A stretch of DNA of 64,000 nucleotides from an uncultured Pirellulaceae bacterium (GCA_938083195.1 CALKCK010000001.1:84450-148449), one strand, 5' to 3'; shown: positions 47,254 through 57,938, counted from the first letter of the stretch. Made by a program: numbers and translations. Notes: generated by a model from the letters alone, not told the origin.

Positions 47254-47629
47254 TTTCTTTATCCATTACCGAAAACGAGGATACACTTTTCATAATTAAG
47301 CAGTTTCGCCCGAAAAGTTGATTGATCCAACCCACGCCGGAATCCCTCCGGGGTTGACAACTTTGGTATCAAGGGATTATTTCTCAACCCAAGAACCAAG
47401 GCGGGGAGGCGGATTAAGTCCACCACCCGAACTGGCAATTTGACGAATTTATAGCTCTTAAGCGGTAATTTCAATGCCAAAACAGCTTAACTAAAGGATT
47501 GGTAAATAAAACAATCGAGGATTTTTTTCAGTTGAATTCTAACGACGACCGATCAACATTGTCGTAAATCAGAATTATTCGATTTTTTTAACGCCAATTG
47601 AGAAACACAAGCCACGGGTAAACTGCCGG
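47254..47629. other. 376-bp divergent intergenic region
   Basis: Between the start codons of the PpiD-like gene and topB. It is AT-rich towards topB. I see no gene and no clear promoter or terminator. Confidence 0.4.
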
Positions 47630-50374
47630 ATGTCCAAATTACTGATCATTGCGGAAAAACCAAGCGTTGCCACCGATCTCGCCCGAGTCCTTGGAAAACT
47701 CCCCGAAATGGGGAAATTCAAGAAGCAAAAGGACTATTTTGAAAACGATCACGCCTACGTCGCCTCTGCCTTAGGGCACTTGGTCGCGCTGAAGATGCCG
47801 ACCAAAGAAGACGGGAAAAAGCTCCCGTGGAGCATAACCCATCTCCCCCATGTCCCCAAAGCATTCGAACTCGAACCAATCGAGCGAAGTCTCGCTAAAT
47901 TCAAGCTCCTTGTTCGGCTCCTCAAGAAAAAAGATGTCAGCACCGTCATTAACGCTTGCGATGCGGGGCGGGAGGGCGAGCTCATTTTTCGTTATTTGAT
48001 GGATATGGCCAACATCAAAAAAGACCTGACGATTAAGCGAATGTGGATGCAGTCGATGACTGACAACTCGATCATCGAAGCTTGGTCAAATATGCGTACC
48101 GGTGACGAGATGAACGACCTCGCAGATGCCGCGGTCTGTCGCAGTCAAAGTGATTGGCTAATCGGGCTTAACGGCACCCGCGCTTTGACAGCCTTCAATT
48201 CACGTAACGGCGGATTTAATGTAACCTCAGCCGGCCGTGTCCAAACCCCAACGCTCGTGATTCTTACCGAAAAAGAACGGCTTATTCGAAACTTTGTTTC
48301 CCGCCCGTTTTACGAAGTCCATGCGGACTTTAAGGTAGAAAACGGCGAATATGCTTCGCGTTGGTTTGTTGAGAACTTTGAAAAAGACGAAGAAGACAAC
48401 CAAAAGAAAGCTGAGAGAATTTGGACACTCGACGAAGCAGAGGCAATCAAAACTAGATGCGAAGGTAAGACTGGAAAAGTCGAAGAGAACAAAAAGCCCT
48501 CGAAACAAGCGCCCCCCCAGTTGTTCGACCTTACCAGCTTACAACGAGAAGCTGGAAATAAATTTGGGTTCAGTGCAAAACGCACTCTTCAACTCGCTCA
48601 GGCACTTTACGACCGTTACAAATTACTGACCTATCCGCGTACCGATTCCAAGTACCTCCCCGAAGACTATGTCGACACGGTCAAGGGTACCGTTCTCACC
48701 ATCTCGCAAGGGAAACCGAACGAGACGCTCAACCCAACGATAGTAAACTCCGCAAAATGGCTGGTCAAAAACGACAAGATCATTCCTTCAAAACGGGTAT
48801 TCAACACAAAGAAAGTCAGTGATCACTTCGCGATCATACCCACGGGAAAGTTGCCGCCCGCGAAACTAGATGAAGCGGCCGCGAAACTCTATCAAATGGT
48901 TATTCAGCGGTTTTTCGCAATCTTTTATCCGCATGCCGAATTCGAATTAACCCGCCGAATTACCCGAATCGGCGAAGATAGCTTTTTAACGGCAGGACGG
49001 ATTTTGGTCGTTCCCGGTTACCTCGAAGTCTACGGTCGAAAACCCGGCGTCGCCGCCGACAAGGATGAACTCGTCTACGTTGCCGATGGTGAATCGGCTG
49101 AAAATGTGGCGATCGAAATGCGGGCCAACGAAACCAAGCCACCCGCCCGCTTCAACGACAGTACGCTTCTGTCAGCTATGGAGACGGCAGGAAAACGGGT
49201 CGATGATGACGAACTGAGGGAAGCCATGAGTGATCGTGGGCTCGGTACTCCGGCTACAAGAGCTGCAATCATCGAAAACTTAATCCGACAAAAATACGTC
49301 TTTCGAAATGAAATAAACAAACGTGAACTAGTCGTCTCCAATAAAGGAATCGCACTAGTCGACCTGCTGGACGAGATCGGAATCACGACACTTGGTTCTC
49401 CAGAAATGACCGGCGAATGGGAATTCAAACTCAAAGAGATGGAAGCTGGACGACTTAATAAAGATCAGTTCATGAATGAAATCATTGAACTGACAAACGG
49501 GATCGTCGCTCAAACCAAAGAATTTACTGCGGAAAAAGTAAATCGCATCTTTCCTGACCTCGAGACCGCATGCCTTGAGTGCGACAGTTCTCCATTAAAG
49601 CAAACCGATGGAGTTTTCGAGTGCAAAAATCCTGAATGCACCTTTCGACTTAAAAAACACATTGCCAGCCATGAGCTAACCGAGGTAGAAGCTCAAAACT
49701 TAATGGTTGACAAAAAAATCGGCCCCATTACCGACTTTAAAAACCGCTTCGGTCAGCCCTTTGAAGCTGAACTGACGTTCGCCAAAGAAAAGAAAACTTG
49801 GAAAGTCGCCTTCGTGTTTGAAGGAGATGATCGCCGCGAAGAAGAACTTAAAAATCTGCGCGACGAACAGATCATCTGTCAAGCTAAACTGACGGATGAT
49901 TCCGAAACACTCATTCCAATCTACGAAGTCGAAAGTGCCTACCTTGCTCCAGCAATGGCCACCAAAGTCGACGACCGAGGGGTGCGAATCAGTAAGACAA
50001 TTCTTAAACGCGAAATCCCAACCGAACAGGCCGTCAAGCTATTTGTCGAAGGCAAAACTGACTTAATGCCCGGATTTCTCTCTAAGAAAGGTCGTAAATT
50101 CGCCGCTCATCTGACTATCGATCGAGAGAAAGGGAAACTCGGGTTCGAATTCGCCCCGCGTAAAAACGCGAAGAAATCTACCGAAGATGGCGATACAGAT
50201 ACCGCTGAAAAAGCCCCCAAGAAAAAGGCCGCAAAAAAGAAAAAAGCGACTAAAAAGAAAACAACCCGCAAAAAAACGACGACTAAAAAAGCAAAAAAGA
50301 AGTCGACTAAAAAATCCGCTAAGAAAAAACCCGCCGCAACTGAACCGGTAGCTGCGGAAGAAAAAAGCGAGTAA
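47630..50374 (+). CDS. topB: DNA topoisomerase III with lysine-rich tail
   Basis: A type IA topoisomerase of 914 residues. TOPRIM motifs: [18 protein letters not shown] at the start and [11 protein letters not shown] near residue 110. The active-site tyrosine lies in [16 protein letters not shown] (about residue 336). The C-terminal part has a cysteine motif [10 protein letters not shown]...CKNPEC of zinc-ribbon type and then a lysine/threonine-rich tail (about residues 850-905) that should bind DNA. The enzyme relaxes and decatenates single-stranded regions. The start is ATG at 47630. There is no strong ribosome site. Confidence 0.93.
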   Translation: MSKLLIIAEKPSVATDLARVLGKLPEMGKFKKQKDYFENDHAYVASALGHLVALKMPTKEDGKKLPWSITHLPHVPKAFELEPIERSLAKFKLLVRLLKKKDVSTVINACDAGREGELIFRYLMDMANIKKDLTIKRMWMQSMTDNSIIEAWSNMRTGDEMNDLADAAVCRSQSDWLIGLNGTRALTAFNSRNGGFNVTSAGRVQTPTLVILTEKERLIRNFVSRPFYEVHADFKVENGEYASRWFVENFEKDEEDNQKKAERIWTLDEAEAIKTRCEGKTGKVEENKKPSKQAPPQLFDLTSLQREAGNKFGFSAKRTLQLAQALYDRYKLLTYPRTDSKYLPEDYVDTVKGTVLTISQGKPNETLNPTIVNSAKWLVKNDKIIPSKRVFNTKKVSDHFAIIPTGKLPPAKLDEAAAKLYQMVIQRFFAIFYPHAEFELTRRITRIGEDSFLTAGRILVVPGYLEVYGRKPGVAADKDELVYVADGESAENVAIEMRANETKPPARFNDSTLLSAMETAGKRVDDDELREAMSDRGLGTPATRAAIIENLIRQKYVFRNEINKRELVVSNKGIALVDLLDEIGITTLGSPEMTGEWEFKLKEMEAGRLNKDQFMNEIIELTNGIVAQTKEFTAEKVNRIFPDLETACLECDSSPLKQTDGVFECKNPECTFRLKKHIASHELTEVEAQNLMVDKKIGPITDFKNRFGQPFEAELTFAKEKKTWKVAFVFEGDDRREEELKNLRDEQIICQAKLTDDSETLIPIYEVESAYLAPAMATKVDDRGVRISKTILKREIPTEQAVKLFVEGKTDLMPGFLSKKGRKFAAHLTIDREKGKLGFEFAPRKNAKKSTEDGDTDTAEKAPKKKAAKKKKATKKKTTRKKTTTKKAKKKSTKKSAKKKPAATEPVAAEEKSE

Positions 50375-50635
50375 ATCGAGTAAAGAGAGTAAAACGAACA
50401 AAGCGAAAAGCGATTTTATTTAAGGGACCAACGCAGCAAGCTCGTTGATTACCATATCGGTGTGCATTAGCGTTCCTCTCTGAGGCTCTCAACCTCCTAT
50501 CTCTTCAAGAACCTACCTTATTAGGCGAAACCTAATTAAAGGGTGGCTATCGTCTTGATAGCGTTCCCGTTGGATGTGGCAATCGTCTTCAGAATTCGAC
50601 TTGACTGGTTCTGGCCCGATTGATATCTACGCGTT

Positions 50636-51901
50636 TTGCAGTTTGCACGCCTTTATCGTCGGAACCATAGTCAATTGTTTAGCCAATTCAAAAATTTCGC
50701 TCAAACTTGCACGCTCGCATGCGTGCTAGCGACAATTTTGAGCTGCCCAACCGTCGAAGCTCAACGGCCCAGCTTCAGTACCGCCGCTCTGCCTCAACAG
50801 CCCGGTGGCACCAATCCGGCGCTTAGCCAGCCACAGATCAATAACTTCCCGATCCCCTCCAATTTTGGCCAACCCTCTGCATTCCCAATTCAGCAAACGC
50901 CGCCGCCAACCTCGCCGCCGTTTGTCAATCCACAAACGACCTCCCCTCCACCAAATCTAACCTTTCCTACGTTTGATCAAAGTGGCGGCCAAAATCTCCA
51001 AGGACAACCTCAACTTGGGCAACCCATCTTTGGCCAGCCGAACCAAATGGCCCCCGGTGGGTATCAACCTCAACAGTCATGGCAACAGGACCCTTGGACT
51101 TCGTTTACCGATGAATTTCTTCCGAAGGTATTTGAGCACCCTCGCGCGTGGACAGTCTACATCCCAGGAGGAAGCGGGAACGAACTCAATATCAATGATA
51201 TTGGTCTGGCGACGACCATCAACATCCCAAAATTTCTAAACGGTCCTTCACCGTTGAAAATTTCGCCTGGCTTCATCTTCAATTTCTGGAATGGCCCTTC
51301 GACACCAACTTTCGATTTGCCCGCACAGGCCTATAGCTCATATTTAGCCTTCGATCATATCACCGACCCATCAAAACGTAGTGGTCTTGAAACCAATTTC
51401 ACGGTCGGCTTTTACAGTGATTATAAAAACACATCGAGCGACGGTCTTCGATTCACTGGAAAACTCCTCGGGTGGTCAAGATTGAATGAATACACCGTTG
51501 CTAAGTTTGGCGTCGAGTATTTAGATCGACTTGACATTAAACTGCTTCCAGCATTCGGGCTCTACATGAATCCCAACCCAGACATGAAACTTGATCTTTA
51601 TTTTCCAAAAACAAAATTGGCCCACCGCTTACCAAGAATTAATAACTATGATGCCTGGGGTTATATTGGTGCAGAATTAGGCGGCGGCAGTTGGGCGATC
51701 GACAGAGCTAATGGCATGAAAGATCAAGCGGACGTTAATGATGTCCGGGCATTTATTGGAATCGAGTGGATGGGCAACGCACAGGTGACAGGATTCTTAG
51801 ATCTTGGCTACGTCTTCAACCGCGAAATTGTCTACCGAAGCTCAACTCCCAATCTCGATTTAAGCGATGCCATGATGTTGCGATTCGGGTTTGCCTTTTA
51901 A
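50636..51901 (+). CDS. Outer-membrane beta-barrel-like protein with proline/glutamine-rich N-terminus
   Basis: A 421-residue frame starting at TTG 50636 with a hydrophobic signal-like region (about residues 25-40, LACVLATILSCPTVEA). Next is a proline-, glutamine- and glycine-rich low-complexity stretch to about residue 150. The C-terminal domain has alternating hydrophobic beta-strands and ends ALMMLRFGFAF-like (MMLRFGFAF), the terminal phenylalanine expected of a BAM-assembled barrel. I recognise no family. No good ribosome site marks the TTG, so the start is uncertain. Confidence 0.7.
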   Translation: MQFARLYRRNHSQLFSQFKNFAQTCTLACVLATILSCPTVEAQRPSFSTAALPQQPGGTNPALSQPQINNFPIPSNFGQPSAFPIQQTPPPTSPPFVNPQTTSPPPNLTFPTFDQSGGQNLQGQPQLGQPIFGQPNQMAPGGYQPQQSWQQDPWTSFTDEFLPKVFEHPRAWTVYIPGGSGNELNINDIGLATTINIPKFLNGPSPLKISPGFIFNFWNGPSTPTFDLPAQAYSSYLAFDHITDPSKRSGLETNFTVGFYSDYKNTSSDGLRFTGKLLGWSRLNEYTVAKFGVEYLDRLDIKLLPAFGLYMNPNPDMKLDLYFPKTKLAHRLPRINNYDAWGYIGAELGGGSWAIDRANGMKDQADVNDVRAFIGIEWMGNAQVTGFLDLGYVFNREIVYRSSTPNLDLSDAMMLRFGFAF

Positions 51902-51920
51902 GCGTTGAAGGATCACCTGC

Positions 51921-52517
51921 ATGGCCCTTACTGAATCATCAATGGTCCCTTTGGGGGCTCCCCTTCCCGATTTTCGGTTACCGGATACTGACGGGACCTA
52001 TTATTCAAATGATGATTTTCTAGATCGTCCTATTTTGGTGATGTTCATTTGTAATCACTGCCCCTATGTAAAGCACATTGCCAATGAATTATCGCTATTG
52101 AGCCACGATTTCGCTCAGGCGAGACTCGGCATGGTTGCAATCCAAAGCAACGACATCGATGGATATCCAGAGGATCGCCCCGAATTGATGCACGCTGAAA
52201 AAGAAGCGCGTGACTACCGTTTCCCCTATCTTTACGATGAATCTCAAGACGTCGCGAGATCATTCCAGGCCACCTGCACACCTGATTTTTTTCTCTATGA
52301 CAGCGAACAACGACTTGTCTATCGCGGCCGAATCGACGAAACCAGACCTACCCGAATCGATTCGGGTGTCTATGATTCAACTGGCCAAGAGCCTCACGGC
52401 AGAGACTTGAGAGGAGCAATCAGTGCTGCGATTCAGGGAAATTCTGTTAACGCTCATCAGTTCCCCTCGGTTGGATGCAACATCAAGTGGAAGCCCTCGG
52501 CAAACCCAAGTGCTTGA
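51921..52517 (+). CDS. Thioredoxin-fold (AhpC/TSA-type) protein
   Basis: A 198-residue redoxin. The conserved part reads PLPDFRLPDTDG at the start, then MFICNHCPYVKHIANELSLL, which holds a conserved NHCPYVK motif with a single cysteine at the peroxidatic position. The DETRPTRIDSGVYDSTGQEPHGRDL stretch near the C-terminus is typical of this thioredoxin-family branch. It probably works in thiol or peroxide chemistry in the cytoplasm (no signal peptide). It starts 19 bp after the barrel gene, with AAGGA upstream of the ATG. Confidence 0.87.
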   Translation: MALTESSMVPLGAPLPDFRLPDTDGTYYSNDDFLDRPILVMFICNHCPYVKHIANELSLLSHDFAQARLGMVAIQSNDIDGYPEDRPELMHAEKEARDYRFPYLYDESQDVARSFQATCTPDFFLYDSEQRLVYRGRIDETRPTRIDSGVYDSTGQEPHGRDLRGAISAAIQGNSVNAHQFPSVGCNIKWKPSANPSA

Positions 52518-52612
52518 CCTCCCCCGGCACTTAGCGACGGCGACTTGAGGCTGATTTTAGTTTTTACGTTGAATAAGCTTGGTAAAACAGTCGATGATTT
52601 TATTAGAGTATC

Positions 52613-52628
52613 AAAACGTAGACGTTTT
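52613..52628. terminator. Candidate weak hairpin after the redoxin gene
   Basis: AAAACG-TAGA-CGTTTT forms a 6-bp stem followed by ATTT. It is short and AT-rich; it could equally be a small operator. Confidence 0.25.
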
Positions 52629-52762
52629 ATTTGCAACCATTCCCACCATTAAGCGACAACCTCCCTCAACATTCCCTCAGTAATTCATCAATATCCCTCC
52701 CCTTTTAGCGAATATCTAAACAGTAAAAATTAGCTTGACCAGAAAAGTAGAGGAAATATCGC

Positions 52763-53143
52763 ATGAATACGATAGATCTGAAATCGAGTCTCTTCGCTTC
52801 CTTGAAGCTGGATCTCTCGTCATGGCAGGGATTATTGAGTTTTGAGAAAACAATGTTCGTCATCGCGAACATCATGGACATTGGAATGACATCCATGCTA
52901 TTGGGAACCGGGCAGTTTATTGAGTCAAACCCGATCGCATCCCACATTCTCAATGATTGGGGATTGATCGGGATGATCGCTTACAAACTCATTATTGTTT
53001 CGGTCGTTATGCTGATCGCAAACATCATCTCCATTTGGAAAATCAATACGTCCAAGAGGCTCCTCCATTTTGGAACGCTCGCCGTCTCTGGTGTTGTGTC
53101 CTACAGCATTCTACTGATGATGAGTTATCAAGGCTGGTTCTAG
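52763..53143 (+). CDS. DUF5658-like membrane protein
   Basis: A 126-residue protein with about three hydrophobic segments. The first segment carries VIANIMDIGMTSMLLGTGQFIESNPIASHIL and later IAYKLIIV, the pattern of the DUF5658 family (a D...T...L..G..E.NP signature followed by a lysine in the next helix). Its function is unknown. The start is ATG at 52763 with GAGGAAA about 7 nt upstream. Confidence 0.77.
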   Translation: MNTIDLKSSLFASLKLDLSSWQGLLSFEKTMFVIANIMDIGMTSMLLGTGQFIESNPIASHILNDWGLIGMIAYKLIIVSVVMLIANIISIWKINTSKRLLHFGTLAVSGVVSYSILLMMSYQGWF

Positions 53144-53626
53144 AAGGACAGCTTGTGTGCCATCTGCAACTCTCGCCTCGTTTGGATCAGGCATTCTTCC
53201 TGGACAACCATTGGTCTTATCACAAAGACGTTTCGTGTCGCCAAGTACTCGATCTGAGCACGCATCCCTCAGACGTTGACGAGCCAGTGGCAGCGAACCG
53301 ATGAGATTTTCATCAACCCGCTAGGTTACGTTTTAAACAGTCTTGCCACCCCAAAGCGTCTAGACAGAACTACATCACCGCCCTTTGGATTTCCGCAATT
53401 TGACACAGCCAAGGAACGCCATCCGTGGCAGCGAAATGAAGGGGAAAGAAAACACTCTGGCAGATGCATGTCAAAATAGGCAATCTCAAAATGAAACAAA
53501 CAATCTCATTTTGACTCAATGGTTCCCTCCTGATTCTTAAAAACGCCGCAGTTTTTCCACTGGCACGCCAAATGCCTGTTCGCTAGTCGGAGGCAAAACC
53601 TATTTCAGAAAATCTGGAGGTTGACC
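53144..53626. other. Intergenic region upstream of the PEP-CTERM gene
   Basis: About 480 bp with no supported gene; a 67-codon frame at 53276-53479 has no ribosome site or family. It holds the sigma-54-like promoter at 53561-53575. Confidence 0.45.
53561..53575 (+). promoter_or_regulatory. Sigma-54 (RpoN)-type promoter candidate for PEP-CTERM gene
   Basis: TGGCACG, four bases (CCAA), then ATGC: one mismatch from the -24/-12 consensus TGGCACG-N4-TTGC. Its placement 52-66 nt before the ATG, giving a predicted leader of about 40 nt, fits. RpoN and the PrsK/PrsR regulators are known partners of PEP-CTERM systems, but none lies in this window. Confidence 0.55.
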
Positions 53627-54802
53627 ATGAAACGTTTTTATCGATTCTTCGTTACCAGTTTTGCATTACTGTCCTTAATCAGCTTGGAATCCAGCGGAGC
53701 AAACGCGCAGATCATTGGAATCGGCGACCTGACTGGATCGACATTCCGCAGTAAAGCTTTTTCGATTTCAGGAGACGGGACCACCGTCACTGGATTTAGC
53801 AACGTCAGCGATGGTGTAGAGGCCATTCAATGGACAGAATCCACTGGACTTTTGGGACTTGGAGATATCCCGGGCGGTAGATTCTTTAGTCGGAGTATGG
53901 CTGCTTCTCAAGACGGTTCTGTCATCGTCGGAATGGGGACCATTGAACAGCAAGAGGCCACCCGATGGGACAGTTCCGGGCTGACCCGTCTAGGAAGTCT
54001 AATAACCAATGGATTCAGCGGCGCGCTCGGTGTTTCGGACAATGGCTCGATCATCGTTGGTCAGGCACAAGGCAACGCTGGCTTTGAAGCAATGTATTGG
54101 AATGCGACCGATGGAATGGTTGGTATCGGTGACTTAAGAGGTCCGGGATTCGACACTAACAGTTTAGCCAGGGCAGTGTCATCTGACGGCTCAACGATCG
54201 CCGGCCAAGGTTTTAGTGACGATGGTATGGAGGCATTTCGCTGGACCAGCGGAGGTGGAATGGTCGGCCTAGGTGATCTGACTGGTGGAACTTATGCAAG
54301 TATGGCCACGTCTATCTCAGGGAATGGAAATGTAATCGCCGGGCACGGCCAAAGTGCGAATGGCCAAGAAGCGTTCCGGTGGACCGATGCCACTGGCATG
54401 GTTGCTCTCGGCGATCTTGCTGGGGGCGAATTTGCAAGCAGTGTCAACGGAATGTCTGTCGATGGAGGGTTCTTAGTTGGGTACAGCGTATCCTCGATAG
54501 GAAGTGAAGCATTCTTATGGACAGCGACCGATGGTATGCAATCCCTCTATGATCAGTTGCATGCAGAGGGTCATGACATGTCCCACTGGACTAATCTAAT
54601 TTCGGCAACGGGTGTCTCCGACGATGGCTTAACCATCGTTGGCTATGGTACAAACACCAATGGTGACGAAGAAGGTTTTGTGGCTCGTTTCTCAGCAGTG
54701 CCAGAACCAACCTCCGTCACATTTTTAGCGATAACACTCACGGGCTCGCTGTTATTTCGCCGCCGCAGGATGACAGAACCGCAGCGTTCGGCGAAGCATT
54801 GA
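53627..54802 (+). CDS. PEP-CTERM sorted protein with HAF repeats
   Basis: A 391-residue exported protein. After a signal peptide (about residues 1-27) come at least seven repeats with G-D-L/G-x-G (IGIGDLTGSTF, LGLGDIPGGRF, VGLGDLTGGTY, VALGDLAGGEF) separated by AFSISGDGTTVTG-like strands, the HAF repeat pattern of surface proteins. It ends with a PEP-CTERM signal: VPEPTSV, a hydrophobic helix and RRRR. Exosortase would cut at this signal and the protein be sorted to the surface. GGAGG at 53616-53620 lies 6 nt before the ATG at 53627, which fixes the start. Confidence 0.92.
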   Translation: MKRFYRFFVTSFALLSLISLESSGANAQIIGIGDLTGSTFRSKAFSISGDGTTVTGFSNVSDGVEAIQWTESTGLLGLGDIPGGRFFSRSMAASQDGSVIVGMGTIEQQEATRWDSSGLTRLGSLITNGFSGALGVSDNGSIIVGQAQGNAGFEAMYWNATDGMVGIGDLRGPGFDTNSLARAVSSDGSTIAGQGFSDDGMEAFRWTSGGGMVGLGDLTGGTYASMATSISGNGNVIAGHGQSANGQEAFRWTDATGMVALGDLAGGEFASSVNGMSVDGGFLVGYSVSSIGSEAFLWTATDGMQSLYDQLHAEGHDMSHWTNLISATGVSDDGLTIVGYGTNTNGDEEGFVARFSAVPEPTSVTFLAITLTGSLLFRRRRMTEPQRSAKH

Positions 54803-54898
54803 ATCAATGGAACCACGCGCTTTCGACAAATTTGACAATAAATATCAATCGCTTTGTTATTGGTTTCTAAATTTATGCATCCAGCGTAAAGACGGCTT

Positions 54899-54930
54899 AA
54901 TGCCTTCCGTAAATATTTGCGGAAGGCATT
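54899..54930. repeat. Hairpin: 11-bp perfect inverted repeat
   Basis: AATGCCTTCCG (54899-54909) and CGGAAGGCATT (54920-54930) with a 10-nt AT-rich loop. It lies about 100 nt after the PEP-CTERM stop and immediately before three 19-bp tandem repeats whose units end in the same GGCATT or AGCATT. Confidence 0.8.
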
Positions 54931-54987
54931 TGCAGTTGTGGCCGGCATTCGCAGTTGTGGCCAGCATTTGCAGGTGTGGCCGGCATT
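54931..54987. repeat. Three 19-bp tandem repeats
   Basis: Units at 54931-54949, 54950-54968 and 54969-54987 follow TGCAGTTGTGGCCGGCATT with one to three changes. They adjoin the inverted repeat at 54899-54930. They lie between the convergent PEP-CTERM and CotH genes and encode nothing supported. Confidence 0.85.
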
Positions 54988-55062
54988 TTGATAGATATTC
55001 CGAACAAGCAATTTGCCTAACCAGATCGCCGACATCCCGCTTTATTCCCACTGAAAAATTCG

Positions 55063-57885
55063 CTACTGATCTGGCTTTTCAGGCGTCTGCTCACCGTTCA
55101 TCAAACCATAACGTCTCAGCCCATCAAATATGATATCGGTGCGATTGGGGAACCAGTTTTCAAGAGTCCATCGCTTTTGCTGTTGCCAGTCAAGCATAAG
55201 CGTATCTGGAGAACTGAAATGAACATCGCCCCAACGCGCCGATTCAGCAATCAACGCTGGCTCGACCTCACTGATCAAAGCTCTATATCTCTGCTCACAT
55301 GCAGCAGCCCCCAGCACTCCTTCTCGCCCGCACCACTTCTCTACTCTCTCAGCAAACATTTTTCGAAACTCTTCACTCTTGATCAGTTGCTGAAATAAGT
55401 ATGCGAAAGACCCCCGCTGGGCAAAGCCATCAAAACGCAACGGATACTCAACTACATTGTTCTTCCAGCCAGAGGCAAAGGTGGCATCTGCATTCTCAAT
55501 CATAAACCTAAGTTTCGCGTTCCTCCCTCGCCGGTAATAGGCTCTCAAATTATTCCCATCGCTTAATGCCCAGTCTTCGGCCCCCGCATACATCAGAAGC
55601 AGGCAGTGATCAATTAAATCGTTGACATCAACCAATTGCAACATGGCGGCAAATTGAGTCGGTTCATTGAGATCGGTTGACGCGAGTTGGGAAATTTCAT
55701 CCCACATCCGTTCCCCCGAAGCGTTGGTGTCAATCCGCTGACCGCGTCCCCGAATCGTAACGTAGTTATCTTCGTTCGCCCCCAATTGATGCGCCAGGTA
55801 TTCATCGTCCGGACGCTCAATCAAATTATAGATCCCCCAATACAGTCCATTGATGCACACGTGAACAAATCGCCCTCGCACAGCGAGCTTCCCCATTTCT
55901 AATTCCGTTCGGCGTACCCATTGATCGCGGACGTACTGAGCTCTTGATCGCACCGCGGACCGAGGCGAGACCCATGAATCACTGGCTGAACGAAGCACGA
56001 GGCTTGAACTTCGATCTTGTCCCGGGATTGCTTTTACCTTGTATCCCAAACGCTCCCAATATCGAACGGCAGCCTCCCATTGAGCTCTACTCATACCAGC
56101 GTTGGCACCGAATCGCCCGGACCTCGCGTTGATAGTTACCGAATCCTCCGAATCAAACCACGCCTCCCCTCCGATCGAAGCCATCGAACTGAGATTTGAG
56201 TGCACCACATGTCCACGAGGAGTTGGAAACAGAGTTTTATCTCGCACCAGATTGATCCCCCGCTCATCGATGGTCCAGAGATACTTGACGTCACGGTCAC
56301 CGTACTTGCCACACACTACCCCTTCAAATCGATCGGTCGTTCGCGACTGCAAACCGTGAGTCTCATCTATCAAGACACCTTCATTCTCGAGTAACTCGAA
56401 AGCTGAGTTTCTCAATGGTCCAGTACCATTGTTCGGCCCGTCAATTTCTAACGACTCAAAAATAGGCTGTTTCAGAACAGACATGCCGTAACGCGATCGA
56501 AAACTAAGACGAAACGAATGCTTTTTCCATTCGGGGCGTCTGCTTCCCTCTCCAGCTATTCGTAGCCCACAAGGCGCCTGAAACCCCTCCTCACGCTGAT
56601 GAGGCAAGAACTCCATCACCCCTGGAACTTCCCACTCACCACCGCGAAGCAATGACTGAGAGTAAATCCCGTTTTTACCAAAAAGAGATTCGATGGGAGC
56701 GACAACCGAAACCATAGGGAGCTTCCCAATTGCGGTTTTTATGGCTGGCTCTTGTGATTCAATAATTCGCGGATCCATTTCATAATCAGCCGCGATACCA
56801 TTCCACTCAGCAGGGAACCCGTCGGGGCTCGAAGATTGATAAACCAATTCGTCAATTTCAAGAAAACTGCGTGTGAGCACCGACGATGCAACCAAGCTCT
56901 CACCGAAGGCTCGCGCCCGGACCACCAAAGTTTCACCAATCTCAATCGGTTGTTTGTAGAGTTTACCGTTCTGCTCATTGGGCACACTTCCATCGATGGT
57001 ATATCGAATTGAAGTATTTGCTGTTTCGCATCGCAGTGAAACCGTTAAATCGTCGTCGAACAGACAAGACGTTTCTGAACAAATCACCGGCTCAATGAAT
57101 CCCTCGGCGATCCCAGAATTCTCTTCAAGCGGCGTTGGTCGTATGAGTGCGAGCGGTTCGCCTTGGGATGCCGCATATGTAACACCGTGAGATGCGTCCG
57201 GAATTCCAAGTGAAACGGTTTGCTCGACGGTTGTCCCGTCCGGGCGCACTAAGTACAGCGAATCCTTTTTCGGCGAGATTCGAAAGTTAGCATGGAGTTC
57301 GTTCTCGTCGTAGTAATCAAGCCCAGATGCAAAAACCAGCACACGCTCATCAGGTAGAAGCATCAGCCTGGGGATCTGCCATTTACCGAGTTTGCTCTGA
57401 TTGTCCGAAAGACACCAGCCACTGGCATCAAACGGGCGATCTCCCGGATTCCATAATTCGATCCAATCAGGACATTTCCCATCACCATCAACTACCTCAC
57501 CCGCATTCGATGGTTGTACTTCCGCAATCACCAACCTGGCGGATTCATTTGGTAGCGCGACTGCATCGCCTGGAAATCCCTCTTGCTCGGGACGCGAACG
57601 AAAACCTCTGCCTAACACTCTAGTTTCGAGCCCAACTCGCTCCCGATCCTCTTCTTCCAAAATCGCTATTCGGTTATCGATGACTGACGGGTCGAGAACC
57701 GGTGGATGGAAGATATCTTTGACAAGCGTCCGCACTCCAATCAATTCGCCAACGCCAGCAATTACAACCAGGATGAACAAATAAGCCCAAAGCCTTTTGC
57801 GTATCGCCCCAGACCTACTCTCACGCGCAGCCGTATCTTTCAACTCGGCATTGCCCTTGTCAGAAGGAGATTCTTCTTCACTCAT
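55063..57885 (-). CDS. CotH-family protein with lamin-tail and chitobiase-type domains
   Basis: A 940-residue membrane-anchored protein. An N-terminal transmembrane segment (about residues 30-55) precedes a lamin-tail domain (LVIAEVQPSNAGEVVDGDGKCPDWIELWNPGDRPFD), a chitobiase/beta-hexosaminidase C-terminal-like domain (SLRCETANTSIRYTIDGSVP) and a CotH-type kinase-like region (VHVCINGLYWGIYNLIERPDDEYL, then FMIENADATFASGW). CotH proteins phosphorylate spore coat proteins in Bacillus; similar long proteins are common in planctomycetes with unknown partners. ATG at 57885 is preferred over a TTG two codons upstream. It lies 54 bp downstream of the deiodinase-like selenoprotein gene on the same strand. 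Confidence 0.88.
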   Translation of the reverse strand: MSEEESPSDKGNAELKDTAARESRSGAIRKRLWAYLFILVVIAGVGELIGVRTLVKDIFHPPVLDPSVIDNRIAILEEEDRERVGLETRVLGRGFRSRPEQEGFPGDAVALPNESARLVIAEVQPSNAGEVVDGDGKCPDWIELWNPGDRPFDASGWCLSDNQSKLGKWQIPRLMLLPDERVLVFASGLDYYDENELHANFRISPKKDSLYLVRPDGTTVEQTVSLGIPDASHGVTYAASQGEPLALIRPTPLEENSGIAEGFIEPVICSETSCLFDDDLTVSLRCETANTSIRYTIDGSVPNEQNGKLYKQPIEIGETLVVRARAFGESLVASSVLTRSFLEIDELVYQSSSPDGFPAEWNGIAADYEMDPRIIESQEPAIKTAIGKLPMVSVVAPIESLFGKNGIYSQSLLRGGEWEVPGVMEFLPHQREEGFQAPCGLRIAGEGSRRPEWKKHSFRLSFRSRYGMSVLKQPIFESLEIDGPNNGTGPLRNSAFELLENEGVLIDETHGLQSRTTDRFEGVVCGKYGDRDVKYLWTIDERGINLVRDKTLFPTPRGHVVHSNLSSMASIGGEAWFDSEDSVTINARSGRFGANAGMSRAQWEAAVRYWERLGYKVKAIPGQDRSSSLVLRSASDSWVSPRSAVRSRAQYVRDQWVRRTELEMGKLAVRGRFVHVCINGLYWGIYNLIERPDDEYLAHQLGANEDNYVTIRGRGQRIDTNASGERMWDEISQLASTDLNEPTQFAAMLQLVDVNDLIDHCLLLMYAGAEDWALSDGNNLRAYYRRGRNAKLRFMIENADATFASGWKNNVVEYPLRFDGFAQRGSFAYLFQQLIKSEEFRKMFAERVEKWCGREGVLGAAACEQRYRALISEVEPALIAESARWGDVHFSSPDTLMLDWQQQKRWTLENWFPNRTDIIFDGLRRYGLMNGEQTPEKPDQ

Positions 57886-57938
57886 CGACAAACTTATTCT
57901 TGATTTACTTAAATTTAGTATTCAATATAGCGAGTGGC

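Noticed and set aside
53276..53479. 67-codon frame between DUF5658 and PEP-CTERM genes
   Set aside because: No ribosome site, no family, and unlikely amino-acid composition.
54643..55035. 130-codon minus-strand frame antisense to the PEP-CTERM C-terminus
   Set aside because: It is formed partly by the tandem repeats and the complement of a real gene; no domain.
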